A stretch of DNA of 33,899 nt from an uncultured Verrucomicrobiales bacterium. GTDB lineage: Bacteria; Verrucomicrobiota; Verrucomicrobiia; Verrucomicrobiales; DEV007. Numbering within the stretch: the stretch's first letter is position 1; each line of letters begins with the position of its first letter. The notes under the pieces were generated by a model. The model was not told the DNA's origin, did no database searches, and saw nothing but the letters and a program-made list of their open reading frames with translations. The stretch is taken from assembly GCA_937891465.1 (NCBI GenBank), contig CALAHF010000174.1:1-33899 (forward strand), written 5' to 3'. Made by a program: the position numbers and the translations under genes. Of the stretch, positions 1 to 8,272 are shown piece after piece.

Positions 1-138
1 CTTCAACTGCTCTTCACAAAACAATCTCGGGTGTCATCCATTTTGGCTCAATTCGTCTGTTCGTGAAAAGCGGTTCAAGCCTTGTAATCCAATGGTGCGG
101 TGCCCCAAACTCGAAACCGCATTTAGGATCGAAAACTA

Positions 139-1008
139 ATGATAAAATTGCTCCCCCTTCTCGCCGTTTTGCTTGGCTCGTCTCAGCTTCTTCAGGCTCA
201 GGTGACCCGCGAACGGGATGTCATTTACCATCGCACCGAAGGCGTCGCCCTGACGATGGATGTTTTTAATCCGGAAAAACCAAATGGAATCGGCATTATA
301 AAAATCGTCAGCGGCGGTTGGAAGTCGAGGCATCAGAATGTGACCGAGGAATACGGGAGTCCCTACACCGATCACGGTTACACCGTTTTTGCGGTCGTTC
401 ATGGGTCGCAGCCTCGCTACAAAGTTCGCGACATCATGGAGTTCATGCATCGCTCGGTGAGATTCATTCGGACAAATGCAGAACGGTGGAAAATTGATCC
501 GGATAGAATTGGTGTCACCGGCGCCAGTGCGGGCGGGCATCTCAGCCTCATTCTAGCAACGACGGGTGGACCTGGAAAACCGAAAGCGAAAGACCCGGTA
601 GATCGCGCAAGCAGTTTAGTTCAGGCCGTGGCGTGTTTTTATCCGCCGACGGATTATTTGAATTGGAGCGAGCCTGGCGACGATGCCGTGGGAATCGGGA
701 AGCAGGAAAAGTGGCAGCCTGCGTTTGGAGACGAATCCAAAACCGCTGAGGGCCGACAAAATCTCGGACGAGCGATGTCTTCGGTTTATCACATCAGTGA
801 AAAGACGCCGCCAGTTCTGATTATTCATGGCGATGCAGATCCGGTCGTTCCGCTTTTTCAGGCTGAGAGTTTCAAAAAAATCGCTGAATCAAAAGGCGTC
901 CCGATTGAATTGATCGTGAAAAAAGGAGGCGAACACGGCTGGCCGGATCGGATCAAAGACGAGGCCCATTTTCTAAAGTGGTTCGATAAGCAGCTTTTGA
1001 AAAAGTAA
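139..1008 (+). CDS. Exported alpha/beta-hydrolase (BD-FAE / prolyl-oligopeptidase-like esterase)
   Basis: The protein has 289 residues with a signal peptide at about 1-21 (hydrophobic core, then LQAQ), so it should act in the periplasm or outside the cell. The catalytic triad of the alpha/beta-hydrolase fold is visible: nucleophile Ser130 in GASAGG, Asp234 in HGDADPVVP, and His266 in GGEHGW. These motifs and the length fit the esterase group that includes bifunctional feruloyl/acetyl-xylan esterases, which remove acyl groups from plant or algal polysaccharides. The substrate cannot be read from sequence. The start at 139 is preceded by AGGA at 125-128, a plausible ribosome site at 10 nt spacing. 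The DUF1080 gene follows after 34 nt on the same strand, so the two are probably co-transcribed. A peptidase or general lipase role is the alternative. Confidence 0.85.
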   Translation: MIKLLPLLAVLLGSSQLLQAQVTRERDVIYHRTEGVALTMDVFNPEKPNGIGIIKIVSGGWKSRHQNVTEEYGSPYTDHGYTVFAVVHGSQPRYKVRDIMEFMHRSVRFIRTNAERWKIDPDRIGVTGASAGGHLSLILATTGGPGKPKAKDPVDRASSLVQAVACFYPPTDYLNWSEPGDDAVGIGKQEKWQPAFGDESKTAEGRQNLGRAMSSVYHISEKTPPVLIIHGDADPVVPLFQAESFKKIAESKGVPIELIVKKGGEHGWPDRIKDEAHFLKWFDKQLLKK

Positions 1009-1042
1009 AAATCAGGCTTTTAAACCCAACCACTTCTCGACA

Positions 1043-2056
1043 ATGACGACTCCAAACAAAAAAAAGACTTCACCGCTTTTCACTCTCTTTTCACCCCTGC
1101 TCATTCTAGGTGCGGGTCTTCCAGTTCACGCAGAAGACATTCCGAAAAATTTGATGGGCGACTGGTCGCTTGATCTCGAAACCGGCGAACCGGCCTGGAT
1201 GAGCGTTTCAGAAGTAGAAGGAAAACAGCATGTGAAATTGCGGGTCTATATCGGCCCGGAAGGTCCGTATCCGATTGATGAAATCAGAGATGGGCGGATT
1301 CATTTCACACGAACGGCCAGAAAGAAGAAGGCTCAAATCGAAACGAAAGTTGATGTGGGGATCGTCGACGGAAAGCTGGATGGCAAGCTCGTCCGGACGC
1401 CGCTCGGTGATGGGGAAGCCAAGGTGGTAAAATTTACGGGGAAGAAAATTCCGCCGATGCCGAAGACCGCGCCGGATCTTTCGAAGGTGAAATTTGGAAA
1501 ACCCATTCAGCTTTTCAATGGCAAAGACATGACTGGCTGGAAAACTTATGAAGATGACAAAATTAACGGGTGGGGCGCTGAGGATGGAATGCTGGTGAAC
1601 AAAACGCCGAAGACCGATTTCAGCGCGACCGGTGCTCATGCCAATCTTAGGACGGTCGCTGAGTTCGAAGACTTTCGAATACAGATTGATTTTCTTATTG
1701 AGGCTCAACGCAACAGCGGCGTCTACTTGCGGGGAATTTATGAAGCTCAGGTGGTCGATCGCGATAGCCGAATGCAAGGGCTTCGGGGCGTCGGTTCAAT
1801 TTTCAGCCGAATTGCTCCTTCCAAAAACGCGGGAAAACCCGGTGGAGAATGGCAGAGCTATGACATCACCCTCGTTGATCGGCATGTCACGGTGATTTTA
1901 AACGGAGAAAAAGTGATCGATAACCAACCGGTGATTGGGCCAACTGGTGGCGCGATTTATACCGACCCTTCTGCGCCGGGCCCGATCTATTTGCAGGGCG
2001 ATCACACGGCTGTGAAATACAAGAACATCGTTCTTACTCCGGTTGCGAAAGAGTGA
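1043..2056 (+). CDS. Exported DUF1080 protein (3-keto-disaccharide hydrolase-type)
   Basis: 337 residues with a signal peptide ending near VHA at 30. Residues 35-135 form a beta-rich N-terminal part I cannot name. From about 155 the protein is a DUF1080 domain, a concanavalin/LamG-like jelly roll, starting with the family hallmark LFNGKDMTGW (157-166). Later it has the typical SGVYLRG and GEWQSYDI strands. Members of this family have been shown to hydrolyse 3-keto-glycosides made by sugar 3-dehydrogenases, so a role in periplasmic carbohydrate breakdown is the best guess. It sits 34 nt behind an exported esterase. No Shine-Dalgarno sequence is visible. The extra N-terminal domain makes it longer than a minimal DUF1080 protein (about 200-250 residues). 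Confidence 0.85.
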   Translation: MTTPNKKKTSPLFTLFSPLLILGAGLPVHAEDIPKNLMGDWSLDLETGEPAWMSVSEVEGKQHVKLRVYIGPEGPYPIDEIRDGRIHFTRTARKKKAQIETKVDVGIVDGKLDGKLVRTPLGDGEAKVVKFTGKKIPPMPKTAPDLSKVKFGKPIQLFNGKDMTGWKTYEDDKINGWGAEDGMLVNKTPKTDFSATGAHANLRTVAEFEDFRIQIDFLIEAQRNSGVYLRGIYEAQVVDRDSRMQGLRGVGSIFSRIAPSKNAGKPGGEWQSYDITLVDRHVTVILNGEKVIDNQPVIGPTGGAIYTDPSAPGPIYLQGDHTAVKYKNIVLTPVAKE

Positions 2057-2185
2057 TTACGGCTAAGCGGAAAAGAGCTTTTCAAATAAAATTTCGGAAT
2101 TTTATCGAAGTTAGAATTAGCATTTGTTTTTGATTTCGAGAGACAGATTTATGGGCTCCAAACGTCCTAAATTCGTAATTCAGAT

Positions 2186-3031
2186 ATGGACTACCAAAAA
2201 TTGATCGAGAGCTTTGACTCCACTAAATTCATTCACGATTCGGCCATTCCGTGGGTAAAAAACATCGTATTTGCTCTGTTGATTTTCGTCATTGGACGAA
2301 TGGTCGCAAAATGGATTGTCTGGATTGCCCGCAAGGCAATGGGCAGAGGGAAAGTGGATCCGATGCTGATTCAATTCGTGATCAACATTCTCAGCTGGAC
2401 GTTGTTGCTTTTCATTTTCGTAGCGACATTAAATCAACTGGGAGTCGACACGACCTCCTTCGTTGCTTTGCTTGGTGCTGCCGGAGTCGCTGTTGGTTTT
2501 TCCCTGAAAGACTCGCTCTCGAATTTCGCTGCGGGTGTGATGCTAATTCTCTTTCGCCCTTTCCGAACGGGAGACTTCATTCATGCAGCCGGAACCGAAG
2601 GTGTTGTCGAAGAGATTCGAATTTTCAGTTCCACGCTACGAACACCCGACAATCGTGAATTGACCGTTCCGAACGGCGAAATCTTTGGTGGGGTGATCAC
2701 GAACGACAGCGCTCGAGAGACTCGTCGGATCGATCTAACTGTCGGAATCGGGTATGGAGATGACATTCCAAAAGCCAAAGCAACTCTTGAGCAGATTTTA
2801 AAAGACCACGAACTGATATTGGATGAACCGGAACCTTTCATCGCAGTGGGTGACCTTAGCGCAAGTAGTGTTGACCTTCTCGTCCGACCCTGGGTGAAAA
2901 CCGTGGATTATTTTAAAGTGAAATGCGACCTCACTGAAAAGATAAAGGTCACCTTTGATGCTGCTGGACTTGAGTTCCCGTTTCCCCAAATGGATGTGCA
3001 TATGTCACAAGAAGACGTAACGGCTGCGTAA
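2186..3031 (+). CDS. mscS: Small-conductance mechanosensitive channel, MscS family
   Basis: 281 residues, close to the 286 of E. coli MscS. Three membrane helices are visible at about 22-47, 62-83 and 89-125. The third is the Gly/Ala-rich pore helix (GAAGVAVGFSLKDSLSNFAAG). It is followed by the beta-domain signature FRPFRTGD and the VPNGEI motif (161-166), and the C-terminal vestibule ends in FPFPQMDVH, as in E. coli. The protein forms a homoheptameric inner-membrane pore that opens under membrane tension to release solutes during hypo-osmotic shock. It stands 129 nt after the DUF1080 gene and 78 nt before the propeller gene, so it is probably a separate unit. The call is firm at family level; the symbol is by homology. 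Confidence 0.93.
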   Translation: MDYQKLIESFDSTKFIHDSAIPWVKNIVFALLIFVIGRMVAKWIVWIARKAMGRGKVDPMLIQFVINILSWTLLLFIFVATLNQLGVDTTSFVALLGAAGVAVGFSLKDSLSNFAAGVMLILFRPFRTGDFIHAAGTEGVVEEIRIFSSTLRTPDNRELTVPNGEIFGGVITNDSARETRRIDLTVGIGYGDDIPKAKATLEQILKDHELILDEPEPFIAVGDLSASSVDLLVRPWVKTVDYFKVKCDLTEKIKVTFDAAGLEFPFPQMDVHMSQEDVTAA

Positions 3032-3109
3032 ATGTTCGGTCCCATGAAGAATTAGAGTCGACCACAATCGTGTGCTTCTCAGAAGCCTGAAAAGCGATAC
3101 CATCGCGAT

Positions 3110-6100
3110 ATGCACAAGTGTATTCTAGCGACGCTCGCTCTCATTTTTTCCGTTAGCAGTCATTCGGCAACTCCACAGAAAAAGGCTGCCGAAATCTTAA
3201 AAACCTCAGGGGTTACGGGCGGCCTTGTGGTTCACCTGGGCGCAGGCGACGGAGCCGTCACTGAAGCTTTACGAGGAAATCGGGAATCGATCATCGTTCA
3301 TGGATTGGAACCCGACAAACAGGCTGTGGACGCTGCCCGGGCGGCGATTTTAAAAACAGGAAATTACGGCAATGTCTCGATTGAACACTTTTCAGGAACT
3401 GCCCTGCCCTACCTTGAAGGAATTGTAAATTTGGTCGTGGTGGATAATCCAGGAGAGATCACGGACAAAGAAGTCATGCGGGTGCTTCGCCCGGGTGGAG
3501 TGGCCTTAAAACGCGATGGAAAAAATGGATGGGCGAAGACATTAAAACCTTGGCGCGATTCGATCGATGATTGGACCCACTTTTTCCACAACGCCGGTGG
3601 CAATGCTGTCGCGAAAGATTCGGAGGTCGGCCCACCTCGGCACATGAAATGGGTGGGTTCGCCGAAGTGGTCACGTCACCACGATCGCATGGCGAGCATG
3701 AGCGCATTGGTTTCAAACGACGGGCGGCTTTTCTACATCATGGATGAAGGAAGCCGAATCTCGATTCAGCTTCCTTCAAAATGGGAACTCGTTGGCCGCG
3801 ATGCTTTCAATGGAGTGATCCTTTGGCGACGCGATATCCCTGAATGGCACACTCACTTGTGGCCACTGAAATCCGGGCCGACTCAACTGGCGCGAAGACT
3901 CGTAGCAACGGGAGATCACGTCTATGCAACCCTCGGCATCACGTCACCGGTATCAATGATGGATGCCGCAACCGGCGAAACCACACGGGTTTTCGAAGGC
4001 AGCGAAGGAACCGAAGAACTGATCGTAGAAGGGAAAACCCTCTATCTCATCTCAATGGAAGGTGAGCATGAATTAGCGGATTATTTGCCCGCAAGCGGGG
4101 CTTCAGGTGACCAGGGAACTGTGGCGAAACGATGGAAGTGGAATGAATTGCCACGTAAAATCATGGCGTTCGATACCACGACCGGAAAGCAACTGTGGAA
4201 GCATATTAGCCGGGTCTCGCCACTCACCATTTCCGCTTCGGAGGGAAATTTCTTTTACCACGATGGCGACAAAGTGGTCGCACTAAACGGAAAAGACGGC
4301 TCTGAAATGTGGACCGGAGAAAAGGCCGACCGTCGCGATCAGGTGACTTTCAACTTTGGACCAAAACTCGTGGTCGTTGGAGGCAAAGTGCTTTTTGCTG
4401 GAGGCGATCGTCAGATGCATACCTATGATGCAAAAACCGGCGAAGAAATTTGGAGCGCTCCTCATGCTCGCGGCGGCTATCAGTCGCCAGAAGATTTGCT
4501 CGTGCTCAAAAACACCGTTTGGAGCGCTCCGCTCACTAGCGGAAAAGACTCAGGAACTTATACGGGCCGGAATTTACTGACTGGAGAAATCGAAAAAGAA
4601 TTCTCTCCCAATGTCGATACCTATTGGTTTCACCACCGTTGTTACATTGCGAAAGCAACGGAGAATTTCCTGATGCCCTCCCGAACTGGAATCGAGTTCG
4701 TCGATCCAGAGAAGGAGAATTGGGACATCAATCACTGGGTCCGCGGAGGCTGTCTCTACGGTGTCATGCCTGCGAACGGATTAACTTACGCTCCGCCTCA
4801 CAACTGCGCGTGTTATCCCGAAACTAAACTCTACGGATTCAACGCCCTTTCCGCAACCGGCCCTCGTCCGGACAATCCTTCAAAAGACAGGCTCGAAAAA
4901 GGACCCGCTTTTGGAAAGGTTGTAGCCGCTGTTCCAGCTGAATCCGACTGGCCAACCTTCCGGGCAGATGAACAACGGAGCGGATTCACATCTCAATCCA
5001 TTGCCGGAAAAAACCTGACCACCGAATGGGAGACGGATTTGGGAGGTCGCCTAAGTGCGATCGTTTCTGCAAATGGAAAACTCTTCGTTTCTCAAATCGA
5101 TCAACATACCGTTCACGCTCTCGACACGAACTCCGGCAAACCCTTGTGGGCGTTCACAACCGGCGGGCGGGTCGATTCACCTCCAACAATTCATAAGGGT
5201 GCGGTGATCTTCGGTTGTGCCGACGGAAACGTCTACTGCCTGCGTGCGGAAGACGGTGAGCTTGCCTGGAAATTCAAAGCCGCTCCTTCAATCGAGCGAC
5301 ACATGGCATTCGAGCAGCTGGAATCTGTCTGGCCGGTTCACGGCTCTGTTCTGGTGAAAAATGACCATGCCTATTTTGTGGCGGGACGATCCAACTTTCT
5401 CGACGGTGGCCTCCGGTTTTATGGCCTCGATGTCGACACCGGGAAAGTCGTAAGCGAAAAAATTATCAACGAAATCAATCCTGAAACAGGCAATAACATT
5501 CAGGAAAAAATTCAGACCCTGCAGATGCCGGCAGGTCTTCCCGACATCCTTAGCGCGTCGGGCGGCTACATTTACATGCGCTCGCAGAAGATGGACCTGA
5601 GCGGTGAGCGACTTGAGATCGGCCCTCATTCCGGCGACGCCGCGACCCAGGGCGCCGTTCAACGCGAAGGCGAACACCTTTTTGCACCGATGAGCTTTCT
5701 CGATGACACATGGTTCCACCGCTCTTATTGGGTTTTTGGAAAGAGTTTCGCGGGTGGTCACAACGGCTATTATCAGGCTGGGAAAAACACACCGTCCGGG
5801 CGAATTCTGGTTTTCAACGACAAAGACGTTTTTGGATTTGGTCGTAAACCCGAGTATCTGAAATGGACAACGACGCTTGAGCACCAGCTTTTCTCAGCTA
5901 GCCGAAATGCTCCCGAAGGCGCGCTGACCGTCGTTGATGATGCCGATTTACGACGTGGAAAAGCAGAGCCCCCAAAAGGGGAGTCCAAGGGAAAAGGGAA
6001 AGCGAAAGCCAAACAAGGAGCCCAGAGTGGGTCGTATGTTGAATTTGGCTCCACCAAAACTCTCAGCCCCATCGGCCATCCCCTTGGTATCGAAGCCTGG

Positions 6101-7060
6101 GTGAAGCCTGATACAAAAGAGGGCGTCATCGCAGCTCATGGTGGTCCGCACGCTGGATATGCAATCACTATGCGAAAAGGAATCCCTTGTTTCATCTATC
6201 GAAACGATCCCGAAAAGCTTCTCGGTGCAGTTGCAAAAAATCCAATCCCGCAGGGCGTATGGACTCATCTCGTGGGTCAAATCACAGCCGACAAAAAGCT
6301 TCAACTGTTTGTGAACGGAAAGCTCGCGGCGACTGGAAAAGCAGATGGATTCATTACACAAGAACCAGCCCAGGGCCTTCAGGTTGCGAGTGATATGGGC
6401 TCCGCAGTCGGCACTTACAAATCCCCCCTTCCCTTCAGCGGGTTGATTGATGAATTTTCTGTCTTTCACGGAACACTTTCTGCCGAGGAAGTCGCCGATC
6501 GATTTAAAAATCCCGGGGCGACCGCACAACCCGATAATGCCAGTATCGTTTTGTTCACTGACTTCGACAAAGGCGACGCGACTGATTTTTCCGGAAATTC
6601 AAACAGCGGATCGCTCGTCGGCGTTAAAAAATCAGCCAAAGGAAAGAATGGTGGTGCACTCGAGTTCACCGGTAAATCAGCTGCCTACGGCGGAGGAAAA
6701 CAGGGCGGATCACTCGTGAAACCTTATTGGACGCAGGACATCCCACTACTCGCACGCGCCATGGTTTTGGCTGACAAGACTTTGTTTGTCGCCGGTCCAC
6801 CGGACCTTTTCAATGAAGTCGAGACATTCAAACAACTCGCAGCCGACGATGAAACCGTTCAAAAAATCCTCGCAGAACAGGACGCCGCAATGGCCGGTGC
6901 CCAGGGCGGATTGCTTCGTGCATTTGACGCTGACACGGGAGAAACACTCTCGGAAATCAAATTGCCCGCCCTTCCGATTTGGGATGGAATGGCTGCCGCC
7001 GACGGCAAATTGCTGCTTTCAACCAAAGACGGTCGAGTTATCGCCATCTCAGGGAAGTGA
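3110..7060 (+). CDS. Giant exported mosaic: methyltransferase-like Rossmann domain, two PQQ-type beta-propellers, embedded LamG domain
   Basis: 1316 residues. Residues 1-20 look like a signal peptide (ending SHSA). Residues 25-135 resemble a class I SAM-methyltransferase fold: VHLGAGDG at 41-48 as motif I and VLRPGG at 125-130. From about 150 there is a PQQ-type propeller (WTHFFHNAGGN, then many strand-turn units such as GKQLW and GEEIW). It ends at a conserved cysteine segment (C548, C566, C568). A second propeller starts near 612 (DWPTFRADEQRSG). A Lys/Gly-rich linker (about 949-974) leads into a LamG/concanavalin-like domain (about 975-1131). Propeller sequence then resumes at about 1201 and ends in LLLSTKDGRVIAISG. 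Quinone cofactor binding is not shown; the propellers may be purely structural or substrate-binding. Large proteins of this type are common in Verrucomicrobiota and Planctomycetota, mostly without known function. Probable location is periplasm or cell surface. Confidence 0.82.
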   Translation: MHKCILATLALIFSVSSHSATPQKKAAEILKTSGVTGGLVVHLGAGDGAVTEALRGNRESIIVHGLEPDKQAVDAARAAILKTGNYGNVSIEHFSGTALPYLEGIVNLVVVDNPGEITDKEVMRVLRPGGVALKRDGKNGWAKTLKPWRDSIDDWTHFFHNAGGNAVAKDSEVGPPRHMKWVGSPKWSRHHDRMASMSALVSNDGRLFYIMDEGSRISIQLPSKWELVGRDAFNGVILWRRDIPEWHTHLWPLKSGPTQLARRLVATGDHVYATLGITSPVSMMDAATGETTRVFEGSEGTEELIVEGKTLYLISMEGEHELADYLPASGASGDQGTVAKRWKWNELPRKIMAFDTTTGKQLWKHISRVSPLTISASEGNFFYHDGDKVVALNGKDGSEMWTGEKADRRDQVTFNFGPKLVVVGGKVLFAGGDRQMHTYDAKTGEEIWSAPHARGGYQSPEDLLVLKNTVWSAPLTSGKDSGTYTGRNLLTGEIEKEFSPNVDTYWFHHRCYIAKATENFLMPSRTGIEFVDPEKENWDINHWVRGGCLYGVMPANGLTYAPPHNCACYPETKLYGFNALSATGPRPDNPSKDRLEKGPAFGKVVAAVPAESDWPTFRADEQRSGFTSQSIAGKNLTTEWETDLGGRLSAIVSANGKLFVSQIDQHTVHALDTNSGKPLWAFTTGGRVDSPPTIHKGAVIFGCADGNVYCLRAEDGELAWKFKAAPSIERHMAFEQLESVWPVHGSVLVKNDHAYFVAGRSNFLDGGLRFYGLDVDTGKVVSEKIINEINPETGNNIQEKIQTLQMPAGLPDILSASGGYIYMRSQKMDLSGERLEIGPHSGDAATQGAVQREGEHLFAPMSFLDDTWFHRSYWVFGKSFAGGHNGYYQAGKNTPSGRILVFNDKDVFGFGRKPEYLKWTTTLEHQLFSASRNAPEGALTVVDDADLRRGKAEPPKGESKGKGKAKAKQGAQSGSYVEFGSTKTLSPIGHPLGIEAWVKPDTKEGVIAAHGGPHAGYAITMRKGIPCFIYRNDPEKLLGAVAKNPIPQGVWTHLVGQITADKKLQLFVNGKLAATGKADGFITQEPAQGLQVASDMGSAVGTYKSPLPFSGLIDEFSVFHGTLSAEEVADRFKNPGATAQPDNASIVLFTDFDKGDATDFSGNSNSGSLVGVKKSAKGKNGGALEFTGKSAAYGGGKQGGSLVKPYWTQDIPLLARAMVLADKTLFVAGPPDLFNEVETFKQLAADDETVQKILAEQDAAMAGAQGGLLRAFDADTGETLSEIKLPALPIWDGMAAADGKLLLSTKDGRVIAISGK

Positions 7061-7068
7061 ACTTTCTC

Positions 7069-7114
7069 CCACGATCCAACAGGGTTGATTCATCGATCAT
7101 ACCCTGTTTGATCG
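7069..7114. repeat. Dispersed palindromic repeat, copy 1, between convergent genes
   Basis: Only 69 nt separate the stop codons of the propeller gene and rnd, and most of that space is this element. AACAGGGT (7078-7085) pairs perfectly with ACCCTGTT (7101-7108), and an inner TGAT/ATCA extends the stem with one bulged base. The first 17 bases (7069-7085) are identical to 20466-20482, and the rest is similar to that copy. It may act as a weak bidirectional terminator, but neither side has a convincing T-tract. Confidence 0.6.
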
Positions 7115-7129
7115 TAAAAATCGTTTTGA

Positions 7130-8266
7130 TTAGGACTCCATCAAATCCCGCTGCCACTTAAGCAACAAGTTCTGGCGATCTGCTTCGTCGATATTGGTTG
7201 CCGCCAATTTTTCCAACACCACGCGCGGTGCAATCAAAGTCGGATCAATCCCCACTCGTCCTGCCGCGTCGTTGCGTTGTTTTTTAAGAACCTTCAAAAG
7301 ATCTTCGTCAATCTGAAGACGCATTCCTCCAGTTCGACGAAACTTCTTGGGGTAATCAGATTCAGGAACCTCACGCGCCTCCGCAATTGCTTTGACCAAC
7401 CGGCGAGCGATCTGCGGACGCAAATAATGCGGTGGCTCAACGCGTTCTCCAAGCTGAAGGGCTTCGGCAAGATTGAGAATTTCCTGATTTCCAATCAGCT
7501 TAAACGCCGGGCGATCGAGACGACGACATTCATCATCGCGCCACCCCCAAAGTGCTTTCAAAAAACTAAGGCCGTGAGGATCAAGTTTTCCCCAACCATT
7601 GACGCGCCACTGATCTTCTCCGCTCTTTTCTTCCCGCTCAAGAGAAACTGTTCGAGCGCCCTCACAGGATTCGACAAACCAATCGAACTTCCTCTTTTCT
7701 TTCAGTTGCTCAACAAACCCTTCGGCCAGCTGAATAAGGTAACGAACATCGTTGTAGGCATACGCCTGCATTTTTTCGGTCAACGGACGCCGACTCCAAT
7801 CCGCTTTCTGGGATTGTTTGGAAAGTTTGATCCCAAAATTCTGTTCGAGAAGACTGGCCAACCCAAAAGTTTCAATCCCAAGCAATCGGGCCGCGGTTTG
7901 GGTGTCCCAGACCGTTTTAGGAATCCAGCCGTAGGTCCGTCGGAACATCGACATGTCATAGTCGGCTCCGTGCATCCAAACGACGTCGGATGCATCGAGA
8001 AAATCGATAAACGGTTTCATACCATCCTGGTCGATGGCAAGCGGGTCGATAATTGCCATCGAACCTTCAACAGCAAACTGAATAAGACACAATTTTGTCT
8101 CATACGAGTGCATCGAATCAGCCTCGGTATCAACCGTGCACCACTTTGGGACCCCGTTATTTGCCGCAATCAATTCATCGAAATAGGCGGCAAGTTCGCC
8201 GGGTGTTTCGATGTAGTGCTCAGGCTGAGAGAATCGCGGGTCGTTCGTCGTTTCCGTTAAAGTCAT
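7130..8266 (-). CDS. rnd: Ribonuclease D (DEDDy 3'-5' exoribonuclease with HRDC domain)
   Basis: 378 residues, similar to E. coli RNase D (375). The DEDDy exonuclease motifs are all present: Exo I VDTEAD (D46, E48), Exo II HGADYDMSMF (D104 as the likely metal ligand) and Exo III YAYND (Y169, D173). An HRDC nucleic-acid-binding domain follows at about 228-300 (LDPHGLSFLKALWGWRD). The enzyme trims 3' ends of tRNA precursors and other structured RNAs using two metal ions. Its ATG begins 6 nt after the rho stop codon, so it is the last gene of a coaE-rho-rnd operon and is probably translated from the same message. No Shine-Dalgarno sequence is seen. Confidence 0.92.
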   Translation of the reverse strand: MTLTETTNDPRFSQPEHYIETPGELAAYFDELIAANNGVPKWCTVDTEADSMHSYETKLCLIQFAVEGSMAIIDPLAIDQDGMKPFIDFLDASDVVWMHGADYDMSMFRRTYGWIPKTVWDTQTAARLLGIETFGLASLLEQNFGIKLSKQSQKADWSRRPLTEKMQAYAYNDVRYLIQLAEGFVEQLKEKRKFDWFVESCEGARTVSLEREEKSGEDQWRVNGWGKLDPHGLSFLKALWGWRDDECRRLDRPAFKLIGNQEILNLAEALQLGERVEPPHYLRPQIARRLVKAIAEAREVPESDYPKKFRRTGGMRLQIDEDLLKVLKKQRNDAAGRVGIDPTLIAPRVVLEKLAATNIDEADRQNLLLKWQRDLMES

Positions 8267-8272
8267 ACAAGA

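Noticed and set aside
1208-1777. Minus-strand open frame of 189 codons opposite the DUF1080 gene
   Set aside because: Shadow of the DUF1080 gene; no family resemblance.
2086-2105. A/T-rich inverted repeat (ATAAAATT / AATTTTAT) after the DUF1080 gene as a terminator
   Set aside because: The stem has no G-C pairs and no T-tract follows; too weak to call, though some terminator is likely in this gap.
5288-5884. Minus-strand open frame of 198 codons inside the propeller gene
   Set aside because: Entirely within a confident CDS in another frame, no motif, no upstream signals.
7277-8260. Open frame of 327 codons on the plus strand opposite rnd
   Set aside because: It is fully antisense to a gene with all RNase D motifs; its translation has no recognisable domain and is rich in Phe, Arg and Lys, as expected from the complement of a well-used frame.
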